Part shown: positions 7,601 to 13,525 of the stretch, one piece after another
Position numbering within the stretch: position 1 is the stretch's first letter
How the letters are laid out: the number at the start of each line of letters is the position of its first letter
Source of the DNA: Clostridiales bacterium
GTDB taxonomy: Bacteria; Bacillota; Clostridia; Tissierellales; GPF-1
Reading direction: 5' to 3'
Length of the DNA: 48,505 bases
Assembly (NCBI GenBank): GCA_013619125.1
Contig: JABXKS010000063.1
Coordinates: forward strand, 1-48,505
Notes under the pieces: model-generated
Databases searched by the model: none
What the model was told of the DNA's origin: nothing
The model's input: the letters and a program-made list of their open reading frames with translations, nothing else
Position numbers and translations under genes: made by a program

Positions 7601-7630
7601 AAGACTGCTGAATTTTCAGCAGTCTTTTTA
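7601..7630 (+). terminator. terminator of the tetR-DUF1576 operon
   Basis: AAGACTGCTGAA / TTCAGCAGTCTT (12 bp, 7601-7612 with 7615-7626) followed by a T tract. Confidence 0.92.
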
Positions 7631-7646
7631 TTCGAGAAAGATGGGG

Positions 7647-7652
7647 TATAAT
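7647..7652 (+). promoter_or_regulatory. -10 box of the lipoprotein-rubredoxin-traX unit
   Basis: A perfect TATAAT 34 bases before the lipoprotein start. The -35 region would fall in the T tract of the preceding terminator and is poor. Confidence 0.45.
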
Positions 7653-7685
7653 GGAATAAGAGATCAAAGTCGGAAAGGAGTATGA

Positions 7686-8288
7686 ATGAGAAGACTCGGG
7701 TATTGTCTTTTATGCTGTCTTCTGTTGAGCGGATGTTCCAATCCTTCAAATTCTGAGGACAAGCAAGTGTTGGTCCTTGAATCGCAGGTGATGGAGTTGC
7801 AGGAGAAGGCAAGTCAGCTGGAAGAAGCTTTGAATAAAAGCCAAAGGGAGATTGCGTCTTTGCAAGTTGAAAACAAGCGAATTCAAGAGCGTTTGATCCA
7901 AAATGAGTTGGGGATGGATCTTTTCCCTTTATTGAGCAATCTTTCACTGAATTTTGTCCGTGCCCATACAACGGGGGATGCGGAGAGTGTACTATCTTTA
8001 GTTGGGGATCCGATTCGCATTCAAAACGAGGACGGGATACTTCTCGGAAGCTGGGAGGAAAATGGACAGGAGATTGAATGGGAGTTATGGCGAGAGGATG
8101 ATTCCAAGAGCTATCAAGATATGGTGATTCAAGGCTTTGGATTGCTTGAAAATGGCCGTTATGTGATCCATATTAGAGAGTTTTATACGGACTTTGGTGT
8201 AGAAACCTCACCTCCTACTTTTTTGAATCTCCATTTTCAGAAAGTAGAAGAGCAATGGAAAGTCGTCTATTTCGAATTCGACGTGTAG
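7686..8288 (+). CDS. coiled-coil lipoprotein
   Basis: A 200-residue exported lipoprotein. A short charged start and hydrophobic stretch end in the lipobox LLSGC, so Cys17 would be lipidated. Residues about 27-75 are heptad-rich (QVMELQEKASQLEEALNKS), a coiled coil. The C-terminal part (80-200) contains aromatic strand-like segments reminiscent of NTF2-like or DUF4829-type extracytoplasmic domains, though I cannot assign one. AAAGGAG lies 5 bases upstream of the ATG at 7686. It is followed 12 bases later by rubredoxin and may be cotranscribed with it. Confidence 0.85.
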   Translation: MRRLGYCLLCCLLLSGCSNPSNSEDKQVLVLESQVMELQEKASQLEEALNKSQREIASLQVENKRIQERLIQNELGMDLFPLLSNLSLNFVRAHTTGDAESVLSLVGDPIRIQNEDGILLGSWEENGQEIEWELWREDDSKSYQDMVIQGFGLLENGRYVIHIREFYTDFGVETSPPTFLNLHFQKVEEQWKVVYFEFDV

Positions 8289-8300
8289 AAAGGAGTTAGA

Positions 8301-8465
8301 ATGAATTCTTACAAATGTACAGTTTGCGGATATACCTATCGCCCGGAGCGCGGAGATTGGATTCACGATATTCCTCCCAATACTGCCTTTGAGGATCTGC
8401 CCGATGATTGGAGCTGTCCGACCTGTAATCAGCCTAAAATGGCCTTCGAAGAGATCCAGAAATAG
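8301..8465 (+). CDS. rubredoxin
   Basis: A 54-residue protein. Two cysteine pairs bind a single iron: CTVCG (C6, C9) and CPTCN (C39, C42), with the conserved YRPERGD turn and the [14 protein letters not shown] stretch that are diagnostic of rubredoxin. It works as a soluble one-electron carrier, often for oxygen or peroxide detoxification in anaerobes. One oddity: the second pair is CPTCN rather than the common CPxCG, so the NH-S bonding residue glycine is replaced by Asn43. AAAGGAG lies upstream of the ATG. The gene sits between the lipoprotein and traX-like genes with short gaps. Confidence 0.96.
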   Translation: MNSYKCTVCGYTYRPERGDWIHDIPPNTAFEDLPDDWSCPTCNQPKMAFEEIQK

Positions 8466-8506
8466 GAGAAGTTAGGAAGATGAAGATATCGTTTTAAGGA
8501 GGATTC

Positions 8507-9403
8507 ATGGAAGCAAGGAGTAATAAACGCAATGATAACATCAAGCTGATTGCAATGGTTACCATGCTGATCGACCATCTGGGTCATATGCGGATGGTGA
8601 GCGAATCTTTGTATACCATTAGCCGAACGATTGGGCGAATTGCGTTTCCAATTTTTGCCTATCAAATCGCCATTGGGTTTGAGAAGACTAGCAATCGAAA
8701 ACGCTATGCCCTTCGTTTATTCGGATTCGGATTGATTGCGCAAATACCCTATATCTGGTTCAATCCAGAACTGAAACGAAATCTTTTGCATTTCAATATA
8801 CTCTTCCTGCTATTGGCAGGATTGGGGGTCTTGCAGCTTTTTGAATGGGGCGAGCAAGCAAGCCGACGCTATCGAGAAGCACAAAAAGGAATTGACTTCT
8901 TTCTTGCCGCAGGTTATTATTTCGCGACCCTTGCATTGATCGCTCTGCCTGAAGTGGTTACCATTCTTTGCCTTCAAAGAGGAATTGAGATCTCTTTTGA
9001 ATACAGCAGCTATGGTCTACTCATGATTTTATTTTTTTATCGATTCCGAAGATCGCCATGGAAGATGGCTGTTGCCTATCTGGCATTGTCGTTGATTGGC
9101 GTGGGGCTGACTTCACTTTGGGTCGCGGTAAAATATGGACCTCAAATTATCGGCGAAGAGGTAGGCTATTTTCAAGCCCTGCAAAACTGGGGCTTGATTC
9201 AAGGAATCATGACGAGAAATCAAGTGCATACAACTTTAACTGGGGTTTGGTTTCAAACGAGAAGTGTTCTCGCAATCCCGATTATTCTGTTTTTTGAAGC
9301 GTACCGAGGGAGACTGCAATTCCATTTGCATCGGGCTGTGGGATATTGGTTCTATCCCGTTCATATTGGGATTCTTGTCGCGATTGCCATGATCATTCGA
9401 TAA
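8507..9403 (+). CDS. TraX-family membrane protein
   Basis: A 298-residue multispanning protein that matches the TraX family, named after the F-plasmid pilin acetylase but widespread in Firmicutes chromosomes with unknown substrates. The N-terminal NDNIKLIAMVTMLIDHLGH with the Asp-His pair D23/H24, the following R-T-I-G-R-I-A-F-P-I-F-A-Y helix and the C-terminal FYPVHI are typical. It is probably a membrane acyltransferase. AAGGAGG precedes the ATG by 6 bases. Last gene before a terminator. There is no conjugation gene nearby, so a chromosomal housekeeping or surface-modification role is more likely. Confidence 0.88.
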   Translation: MEARSNKRNDNIKLIAMVTMLIDHLGHMRMVSESLYTISRTIGRIAFPIFAYQIAIGFEKTSNRKRYALRLFGFGLIAQIPYIWFNPELKRNLLHFNILFLLLAGLGVLQLFEWGEQASRRYREAQKGIDFFLAAGYYFATLALIALPEVVTILCLQRGIEISFEYSSYGLLMILFFYRFRRSPWKMAVAYLALSLIGVGLTSLWVAVKYGPQIIGEEVGYFQALQNWGLIQGIMTRNQVHTTLTGVWFQTRSVLAIPIILFFEAYRGRLQFHLHRAVGYWFYPVHIGILVAIAMIIR

Positions 9404-9416
9404 ATTGGAAAAAGAG

Positions 9417-9439
9417 AAAGGGCAGAAGCCCTTTTTTTT
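9417..9439 (+). terminator. terminator after the traX-like gene
   Basis: AAAGGGC / GCCCTTT with an AGAA loop and eight T. Confidence 0.92.
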
Positions 9440-9608
9440 GAATTCCTGTGGTATGATCAATTAATTGAAAGAAACTCGGATGAAACAACGACGATTTGCG
9501 TAACTGTAATGCTGGGGAGAAAGAGTTCGCGAACCAAGTGATCAGGTGGGAGACAAGCTGATGTTGGGCTTCGATGAAAAAACTTTGCGTATTCTATAAA
9601 AACAAGTG
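9440..9608 (+). other. unassigned segment upstream of the T-box promoter
   Basis: No recognised gene. An extended -10 (TGG-TATGAT, 9449-9457) could start a transcript. Positions 9510-9599 are free of stops in one frame; the 29 codons read in a protein-like way (GERVREPSDQVGDKL, then MLGFDEKTLRIL) but have no start codon with a ribosome binding site and follow two stops. There is also a possible hairpin ATCAG / CTGAT around 9541-9562. It could be a gene remnant or a structured RNA; I cannot decide. Confidence 0.3.
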
Positions 9609-9637
9609 TTGACAAACCACGCACACGATGATAAAGT
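9609..9637 (+). promoter_or_regulatory. promoter of the T-box/peptide transcript
   Basis: Consensus TTGACA (9609-9614), 17-base spacer, TAAAGT (9632-9637). Transcription would begin near 9644. Confidence 0.6.
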
Positions 9638-9643
9638 TACTTA

Positions 9644-9885
9644 ACATTTAAATGACGATGATGAAACGCCAAAATCAGAAACTGTACAGAGAGTTTGGGG
9701 ATTTGCTGGAACCCAAATCAGGGCATGATTTTGAACTCCTTTCTGAGTCTTGTCTGTGAATTGTAGTAGCAGACAACGGAAGCCCCGTTAAAAGCAAAGA
9801 AGAAATTCGGAGTGACACGGTTTGTGTAACGAAGGTGGTACCGCGGGTAATGACTCGTCCTTTTTATAGGACGGGTCTTTTTGTT
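9644..9885 (+). ncRNA. T-box riboswitch, probable leucine (CTC) specifier
   Basis: All T-box landmarks are visible: AGAGAG and the distal loop GATTTGCTGGAA closed by TTTGGG/CCCAAA (9694-9717), lower Stem I helix CAGAAA/TTTCTG (9676-9681 with 9740-9745), Stem III AACGG/CCGTT (about 9775-9789), the T-box AAGGTGGTACCGCG (9832-9845) and a terminator. Aligning its specifier side with the thrS T-box in this window (TTTTGAAA-ACT-ACC there, TTTTGAA-CTC-CTT here) puts CTC (9736-9738) at the specifier, i.e. tRNA-Leu. TCC or ACT in neighbouring registers cannot be fully excluded. Downstream lie two small peptide genes rather than a synthetase or amino-acid operon. Confidence 0.9.
9852..9885 (+). terminator. 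T-box terminator (regulated)
   Basis: GACTCGTCC / GGACGGGTC stem with an 8-base loop followed by TTTTT. Its 5' arm contains the bases that would pair with the T-box in the antiterminator. Confidence 0.88.
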
Positions 9886-9915
9886 TACTTGAAATAAAAA
9901 AAAGGAGGGGAAAAG

Positions 9916-10029
9916 ATGATGGAAAAACGTAAAAATGAGAACCATGAACATTCAACAGTTTATGCATATGCGCAACAAAATGTGAATTATTTTGGTTTGG
10001 GTGCATGTAAAGACGAGTGGGAGGACTAA
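9916..10029 (+). CDS. T-box-controlled 37-residue peptide, copy 1
   Basis: An unrecognised small gene directly behind the T-box. AAAGGAGGGG lies 5 to 7 bases before ATG 9916 (a second ATG follows at once). Residues 1-14 are variable and charged; residues 15-37 are VYAYAQQNVN-Y-FGLGACKDEWED. It has one cysteine (C31), one tryptophan (W35) and an acidic tail. There is no signal peptide or membrane helix. The second copy downstream shares 22 of the last 23 residues, while six of those codons differ only at synonymous positions; this shows selection on the peptide itself. Possible roles are a modified-peptide precursor, a signal peptide or a small regulator. I do not know the function. Confidence 0.85.
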   Translation: MMEKRKNENHEHSTVYAYAQQNVNYFGLGACKDEWED

Positions 10030-10067
10030 AAAGAAAGGCTGAACAAACAAAATGAGGGGGTGAAATC

Positions 10068-10181
10068 ATGATGGAGCAATATAAGGGTGAGAATAATGAA
10101 GTTGCCGCTGTTTACGCATATGCGCAACAAAATGTGAATTTTTTTGGATTGGGAGCATGTAAGGATGAATGGGAGGACTAG
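10068..10181 (+). CDS. T-box-controlled 37-residue peptide, copy 2
   Basis: Same length as copy 1 and 38 bases behind it, with its own ribosome binding site (TGAGGGGG) and the same ATGATG start. The variable part is MMEQYKGENNEVAA; the conserved part is VYAYAQQNVN-F-FGLGACKDEWED, differing from copy 1 only by Phe for Tyr at residue 25. The shared N-terminal frame MMExxKxENxE shows that the whole gene was duplicated, with the first 14 residues free to drift. No modification enzyme, protease-exporter or immunity gene is adjacent; the next large gene is a metallo-beta-lactamase-fold hydrolase with its own promoter. Confidence 0.85.
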   Translation: MMEQYKGENNEVAAVYAYAQQNVNFFGLGACKDEWED

Positions 10182-10184
10182 AGC

Positions 10185-10241
10185 ATGAAAGACGACCTAA
10201 GTGACATTATAGGGAACTTGCAGAAAAATAAGAATCGGTGA
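10185..10241 (+). CDS. possible 18-residue ORF after the tandem peptides
   Basis: ATG at 10185 opens an 18-codon frame (MKDDLSDIIGNLQKNKNR). GGGAGG inside the last codons of peptide copy 2 lies 8 bases upstream and could act as a ribosome binding site, which would couple its translation to copy 2. Its 3' end forms the left arm of the following hairpin, so translation could influence termination. No homology is recognised; it may be chance. Confidence 0.35.
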   Translation: MKDDLSDIIGNLQKNKNR

Positions 10242-10282
10242 GGGCAACCATGGTGTTGAACTTCGCGGGTTCTTATTTTTTT
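10224..10282 (+). terminator. terminator or attenuator of the peptide operon
   Basis: AAAAATAAGAA (10224-10234) pairs with TTCTTATTTTT (10270-10280), and the sequence continues in a T run. The 35-base interior has only weak secondary pairing, so this is less canonical than the other terminators here. Confidence 0.6.
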
Positions 10283-10283
10283 G

Positions 10284-10292
10284 TGATATAAT
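10284..10292 (+). promoter_or_regulatory. extended -10 promoter for the MBL hydrolase
   Basis: TGA-TATAAT (10284-10292), a full extended -10 without a good -35, 21 bases before the start codon. It overlaps the tail of the preceding terminator. Confidence 0.55.
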
Positions 10293-10312
10293 TGCAAAAA
10301 AAGGAGGAGACT

Positions 10313-11179
10313 ATGAAGCTTGAAAAATTAACAGACGGAATCCTGTTTTCTCATCCTGTGGAAGATACAGATCGGCCTATTTTAGCAGGAATTTGCGGTG
10401 ATGACTTCACCCTGATGATAGATGCGGGCAATTCAAAATCCCATTATCAGGAGTTTGAAACCGCCCTTGCCGAGAACCGATTTCCAAAACGGAATGCAGT
10501 TGTTTTAACCCATTGGCATTGGGACCATATTTTTGGTGCGGCCTCGGCAACGGGACCTGTGATCGCTCATCGCCTGACACGGGAAAAAATGATGGAATTA
10601 AAGGATTATAAATGGACAGATGAAGCGTTGGAAGAACGGGTGAAGGCTGGGACGGAAATCGAGTTTTGTCGAACCTGTATCGCAACGGAATTACCGAGTC
10701 CCCGAGAGGTTGTTATTCGAATTCCAGAGATTGAGGTAGACGAGCGTTTGATTCTGGATCTTGGACGCACGCGATGTTTGATCGAGCATCTTGGCAGCGA
10801 GCATGCGAAGGATCATCTCGTTGTTTTTTCGGAAGAGGATCGGGTGCTTTTTATAGGTGATATTTTATTTGTCGAAATCTATGACGGAGAGTGGTATTGG
10901 ACACCGAGAAAGGTCGAGAGGCTAATCGATCGACTATTGTCTTATCCGGCGGAGTGGATTGTAGCATCTCACGTCTATCCCGTACAGTCGAGAGCGGCCT
11001 TTGAAGCGGAATGCTCGTGGATTCGATGGATCGGCGAGGTGGTAGAGGCTACGGGGTCTTTAGAAGCGGTAAGAGAAAGGATCGCAACTGATGCGCCCGG
11101 ACGTGAGGAAGAAGGAATGGAAATGGCAAGCTGGTTTATAGAAGGTTTGAGACGTGAAAATGAGAGCAAGGTGAAATAG
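10313..11179 (+). CDS. metallo-beta-lactamase-fold hydrolase
   Basis: A 288-residue soluble MBL-fold protein. The two-metal site is complete: THWHWDH (H67, H69, D71, H72), H164 in GSEHAKD, D183 in IGDIL and H220 in ASHVYPV. The substrate is not evident; the family includes lactonases, glyoxalase II, thioesterases and phosphodiesterases. The start at 10313 is picked because AAGGAGGAG lies 5 bases upstream; an upstream in-frame start at 10292 lies on the -10 box. It follows the tandem peptide genes but has its own promoter, so a functional link is only conjecture. Confidence 0.9.
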   Translation: MKLEKLTDGILFSHPVEDTDRPILAGICGDDFTLMIDAGNSKSHYQEFETALAENRFPKRNAVVLTHWHWDHIFGAASATGPVIAHRLTREKMMELKDYKWTDEALEERVKAGTEIEFCRTCIATELPSPREVVIRIPEIEVDERLILDLGRTRCLIEHLGSEHAKDHLVVFSEEDRVLFIGDILFVEIYDGEWYWTPRKVERLIDRLLSYPAEWIVASHVYPVQSRAAFEAECSWIRWIGEVVEATGSLEAVRERIATDAPGREEEGMEMASWFIEGLRRENESKVK

Positions 11180-11182
11180 AAA

Positions 11183-11216
11183 GGGTGAAGCTTGATTAAG
11201 CTTCACCCAGTTTTTT
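11183..11216 (+). terminator. terminator of the MBL hydrolase gene
   Basis: Perfect 11-bp stem GGGTGAAGCTT / AAGCTTCACCC, GATT loop, then six T. It overlaps the 3' end of the opposing GNAT remnant. Confidence 0.94.
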
Positions 11217-11447
11217 GTAAGATGACAACATCTAAAATTTCTTCGAATTTTTCAGCGGCTTCTGTCAGTCTGCCAGTTTCAACAAAGCCTTTTTTTAGAT
11301 GTAATTTGATACTGACTTTATTTACCGCTGTGATTTTTGCAATGATCTACTTATAACCTAATTGATCTGCTTCTTGAATGATCCAGTCCAAGCAGATGGA
11401 ACCGAATCCGAACCCATGGAATTTTGGTGCGGGCCGAAAATACGGCT
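11203..11447 (-). pseudogene. GNAT N-acetyltransferase remnant
   Basis: On the minus strand this stretch reads as the C-terminal part of a GNAT acetyltransferase: HGFGFGSICLDWIIQEA, then IIAKITAVNKVSIKLHLKKG and FVETGRLTEAAEKF, ending LDVVILQKTG and a TGA at 11203-11205. The last two-thirds match the usual GNAT motif B (N-x-x-S-I-x-L-H-x-K-x-G-F). An in-frame TAG at 11347-11349 interrupts it and the N-terminal half, including most of the acetyl-CoA loop, is missing where the next gene ends at 11448. A decayed gene, family recognised from motifs only. Confidence 0.6.
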
Positions 11448-12032
11448 TTATGCTGTCGTGACTCCGAGTGTTCTTTGTGTCCATCGTTTCATCCCCCACA
11501 TAGCTGCAAATAAAGCGAGTAGAATTCCAACACTGCGAACCGGTTGATCCACAAGGGTTGAAATCTGAGATCCAATTACCGTCAAAAATAACATAAGAAA
11601 TACTTTGCCGCCCAATAGAGCGAAAAGAAAGTGCTTTCGTGACAAGTTGAACCAAGCCGCACTTGTACTAAGAAGAATCGAAGGCATAAATGGCATCGCA
11701 TACAAGATCAACAAGCCCATCCAACCCTTTGCTTCCATCCATTGATGGATTTTTTTCATTTTATTTGTGTCTGTTTTCTTTTTCCAGCGTGTAATGGCAG
11801 TGTACAGCAGGAAAGATCCCACGACATTGCCTGTCCATGAGTAAAACGCACCGGCGAGAAGTCCGTATAAATGGACATTCAACGCGACAATTGCGGTTAA
11901 TGGAAAGACTGGAAAAAATGCTTCTACGATAGGAATTCCAATACCTGCGACAACACCATATGTTTTCATGGTGGCCATCACCCATTCGATGAGGGCTAGG
12001 TTTGAGAAGAACTCCAAAATTTGATTGATCAT
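11448..12032 (-). CDS. TVP38/TMEM64 (DedA-like, VTT domain) membrane protein
   Basis: A 194-residue membrane protein with about five hydrophobic segments. The phrase PIVEAFFPVFPLTAIVALN followed by a small-residue helix (GNVVGSFLLY) is the reentrant-loop signature of the SNARE-associated/VTT (DedA, TVP38) family, whose members act in lipid scrambling and membrane homeostasis. The ATG at 12032 has AAGGGTGAG upstream. A promoter lies directly ahead. Its 3' end abuts the GNAT remnant, with no separate terminator visible. Confidence 0.83.
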   Translation of the reverse strand: MINQILEFFSNLALIEWVMATMKTYGVVAGIGIPIVEAFFPVFPLTAIVALNVHLYGLLAGAFYSWTGNVVGSFLLYTAITRWKKKTDTNKMKKIHQWMEAKGWMGLLILYAMPFMPSILLSTSAAWFNLSRKHFLFALLGGKVFLMLFLTVIGSQISTLVDQPVRSVGILLALFAAMWGMKRWTQRTLGVTTA

Positions 12033-12060
12033 TAACTCACCCTTTTTTCAGAATTATCTA

Positions 12061-12089
12061 ATTTTATAAAAAATGAGCGGACTTGTCAA
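12061..12089 (-). promoter_or_regulatory. promoter of the TVP38-like gene
   Basis: On the minus strand: TTGACA (12084-12089), 17-base spacer, TAAAAT (12061-12066). Confidence 0.7.
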
Positions 12090-12101
12090 TGGGAATCATT
12101 C

Positions 12102-12740
12102 CTATTTGGGACAAGCACGCAGAAAATAGATGGGCTGCCCCTTGGCTCTGAATTTTCTTTCGTATTCTGTTTCAACGTTCGCTTCAGCCAAATCGGTTTG
12201 ATGCAAATCGCGCTCAATCCGCTGAAGATCCCACTCTTCTTTATGAAATTGTTTCAGTGAATATTCAAAGAGGGGAAGATTATCGGTTTTCATTTCCAGT
12301 ACGCCGCCTGGAGCCAACAGTCGTTGATACTCAATCAAAAAGCTGTGATGTGTCAATCGGCGTTTCGCATGAGAATTTTTTGGCCAAGGGTCTGAAAAAT
12401 TCAAATAGATTCCTTGGATTTCATGGTCTGGAAAATGGGGCAGCGCTTTTTCTGCATCCAGATGAATAAATCGATAATTCTTTGTTTCAAATTCTTCCGT
12501 TTTTTTGGCAGCTCGAATCAAAACTTTTGTGTCCCGTTCAAACCCGACAAAAAAACGTTTGGGGTATTGTTCAGCCATGCCCAATAAAAAATCGCCCATC
12601 CCGGTACCTAATTCGAGATGAAGGGATTGATGGGTTGGCAATGCTGACCAGACTTCTTCGGCCGTCGCTTTTCTGATCGTAATGATTTGTTGACAAGCTT
12701 CTAAAATTTCGTAACCGTTTTCTACATATTTTAATCGCAT
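12102..12740 (-). CDS. trmB: tRNA (guanine-N7-)-methyltransferase
   Basis: A 212-residue SAM-dependent enzyme that methylates G46 in the variable loop of tRNAs. The SAM-binding loop LELGTGMGDF is at 42-51, the catalytic and tRNA-binding block NFSDPWPKNSHAKRRLT at 113-129 and the family-specific ETEYERKF near the C-terminus. Length and motif order are those of bacterial TrmB. It is transcribed leftward from a promoter that faces away from the serine dehydratase promoter; the two promoters share a short divergent region. Confidence 0.95.
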   Translation of the reverse strand: MRLKYVENGYEILEACQQIITIRKATAEEVWSALPTHQSLHLELGTGMGDFLLGMAEQYPKRFFVGFERDTKVLIRAAKKTEEFETKNYRFIHLDAEKALPHFPDHEIQGIYLNFSDPWPKNSHAKRRLTHHSFLIEYQRLLAPGGVLEMKTDNLPLFEYSLKQFHKEEWDLQRIERDLHQTDLAEANVETEYERKFRAKGQPIYFLRACPK

Positions 12741-12760
12741 GAATTCGCCTCCAGTTTCTA

Positions 12761-12789
12761 ATTTTACCTTGTTTTGCAGAATGCTTCAA
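12761..12789 (-). promoter_or_regulatory. promoter of trmB
   Basis: On the minus strand: TTGAAG (12784-12789), 17-base spacer, TAAAAT (12761-12766), with a GGAGG ribosome binding site following. Confidence 0.65.
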
Positions 12790-12796
12790 GCCTTCG

Positions 12797-12825
12797 TTGA
12801 AAGCGAAAACCAAACATGATAAAAT
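12797..12825 (+). promoter_or_regulatory. promoter of the serine dehydratase operon
   Basis: TTGAAA (12797-12802), 17-base spacer, TAAAAT (12820-12825), preceded by TG to give an extended -10. Eight bases separate it from the divergent trmB -35. Confidence 0.7.
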
Positions 12826-12853
12826 GAATTGATTTTAACCAAGGAGGCAACTG

Positions 12854-13525
12854 ATGGTTTTTGATATTCTTGGTCCAATTATGATTGGGCCTTCAAGTTC
12901 TCATACGGCAGGCGCGGCACGTCTTGGAAAGGTGGCCAGAGACCTGGTGGAAGGCGAGATCCTTTCGGTTACCTTTGGCCTCCACGGGTCCTTTGCCGAG
13001 ACCTATCGGGGTCATGGTACGGATCGCGCGCTCTTGGCAGGGGTCCTGGGCATGAGCCCCGATGATGAACGATTGGGTCAATCCAAACAAATCGCTCGCA
13101 ATCATCGATTGATCTATTCTTATGTACGGGTGGATCTTGAAAACGTGCACCCCAATACCGTGAAGTTTATCTTTGTCAACGATCAGCATGAAGTCATTCG
13201 GATCACCGGTTCCTCTCTAGGTGGCGGTCAAATTGTCATCACGCAAATCGACGATTTTTCAGTGAGAATTACTGGAAGTGAACCGACTCTTTTGATTCAG
13301 CATACAGACAAACCTGGCGTAATCAGTACCGTTTCGAAGGTCATTGCAGATTCTGGCGTCAATATTGCCGATATGAGGGTTCGACGAACGGAGAAAGGGA
13401 AATTGGCTTCCATGATTATTGAAACGGATGAATCAATTCCAGTAAAAGCCATTCAAACCTTGAAGGATTTTGCATGGATTCATTCGGTTAAACAGATTGA
13501 TCCGAATGGGGAGGCAATATCATGA
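12854..13525 (+). CDS. sdaAB: L-serine dehydratase, iron-sulfur type, beta subunit
   Basis: A 223-residue subunit of the oxygen-labile [4Fe-4S] enzyme that deaminates L-serine to pyruvate and ammonia. The N-terminal substrate-side domain begins with the typical GPIMIGPSSSHTAGAARLG; residues about 148-220 form an ACT domain (DKPGVISTVSKVIADSGVNI), probably a serine-sensing or dimer domain. AAGGAGG precedes the ATG. Its stop overlaps the alpha-subunit start (ATGA), so the two subunits are made together. Confidence 0.95.
   Translation: MVFDILGPIMIGPSSSHTAGAARLGKVARDLVEGEILSVTFGLHGSFAETYRGHGTDRALLAGVLGMSPDDERLGQSKQIARNHRLIYSYVRVDLENVHPNTVKFIFVNDQHEVIRITGSSLGGGQIVITQIDDFSVRITGSEPTLLIQHTDKPGVISTVSKVIADSGVNIADMRVRRTEKGKLASMIIETDESIPVKAIQTLKDFAWIHSVKQIDPNGEAIS

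Noticed and set aside
9736-9740. Serine (TCC) or threonine (ACT) specifier for the peptide T-box
   Set aside because: Alignment with the thrS T-box and the directly following CAGAAA/TTTCTG helix favour CTC, though the alternatives are not strictly excluded.
9916-10181. AgrD-type cyclic-lactone autoinducer precursors
   Set aside because: There is no amphipathic leader helix, no AgrB-like gene and the residues after the cysteine are highly charged, unlike a thiolactone core.
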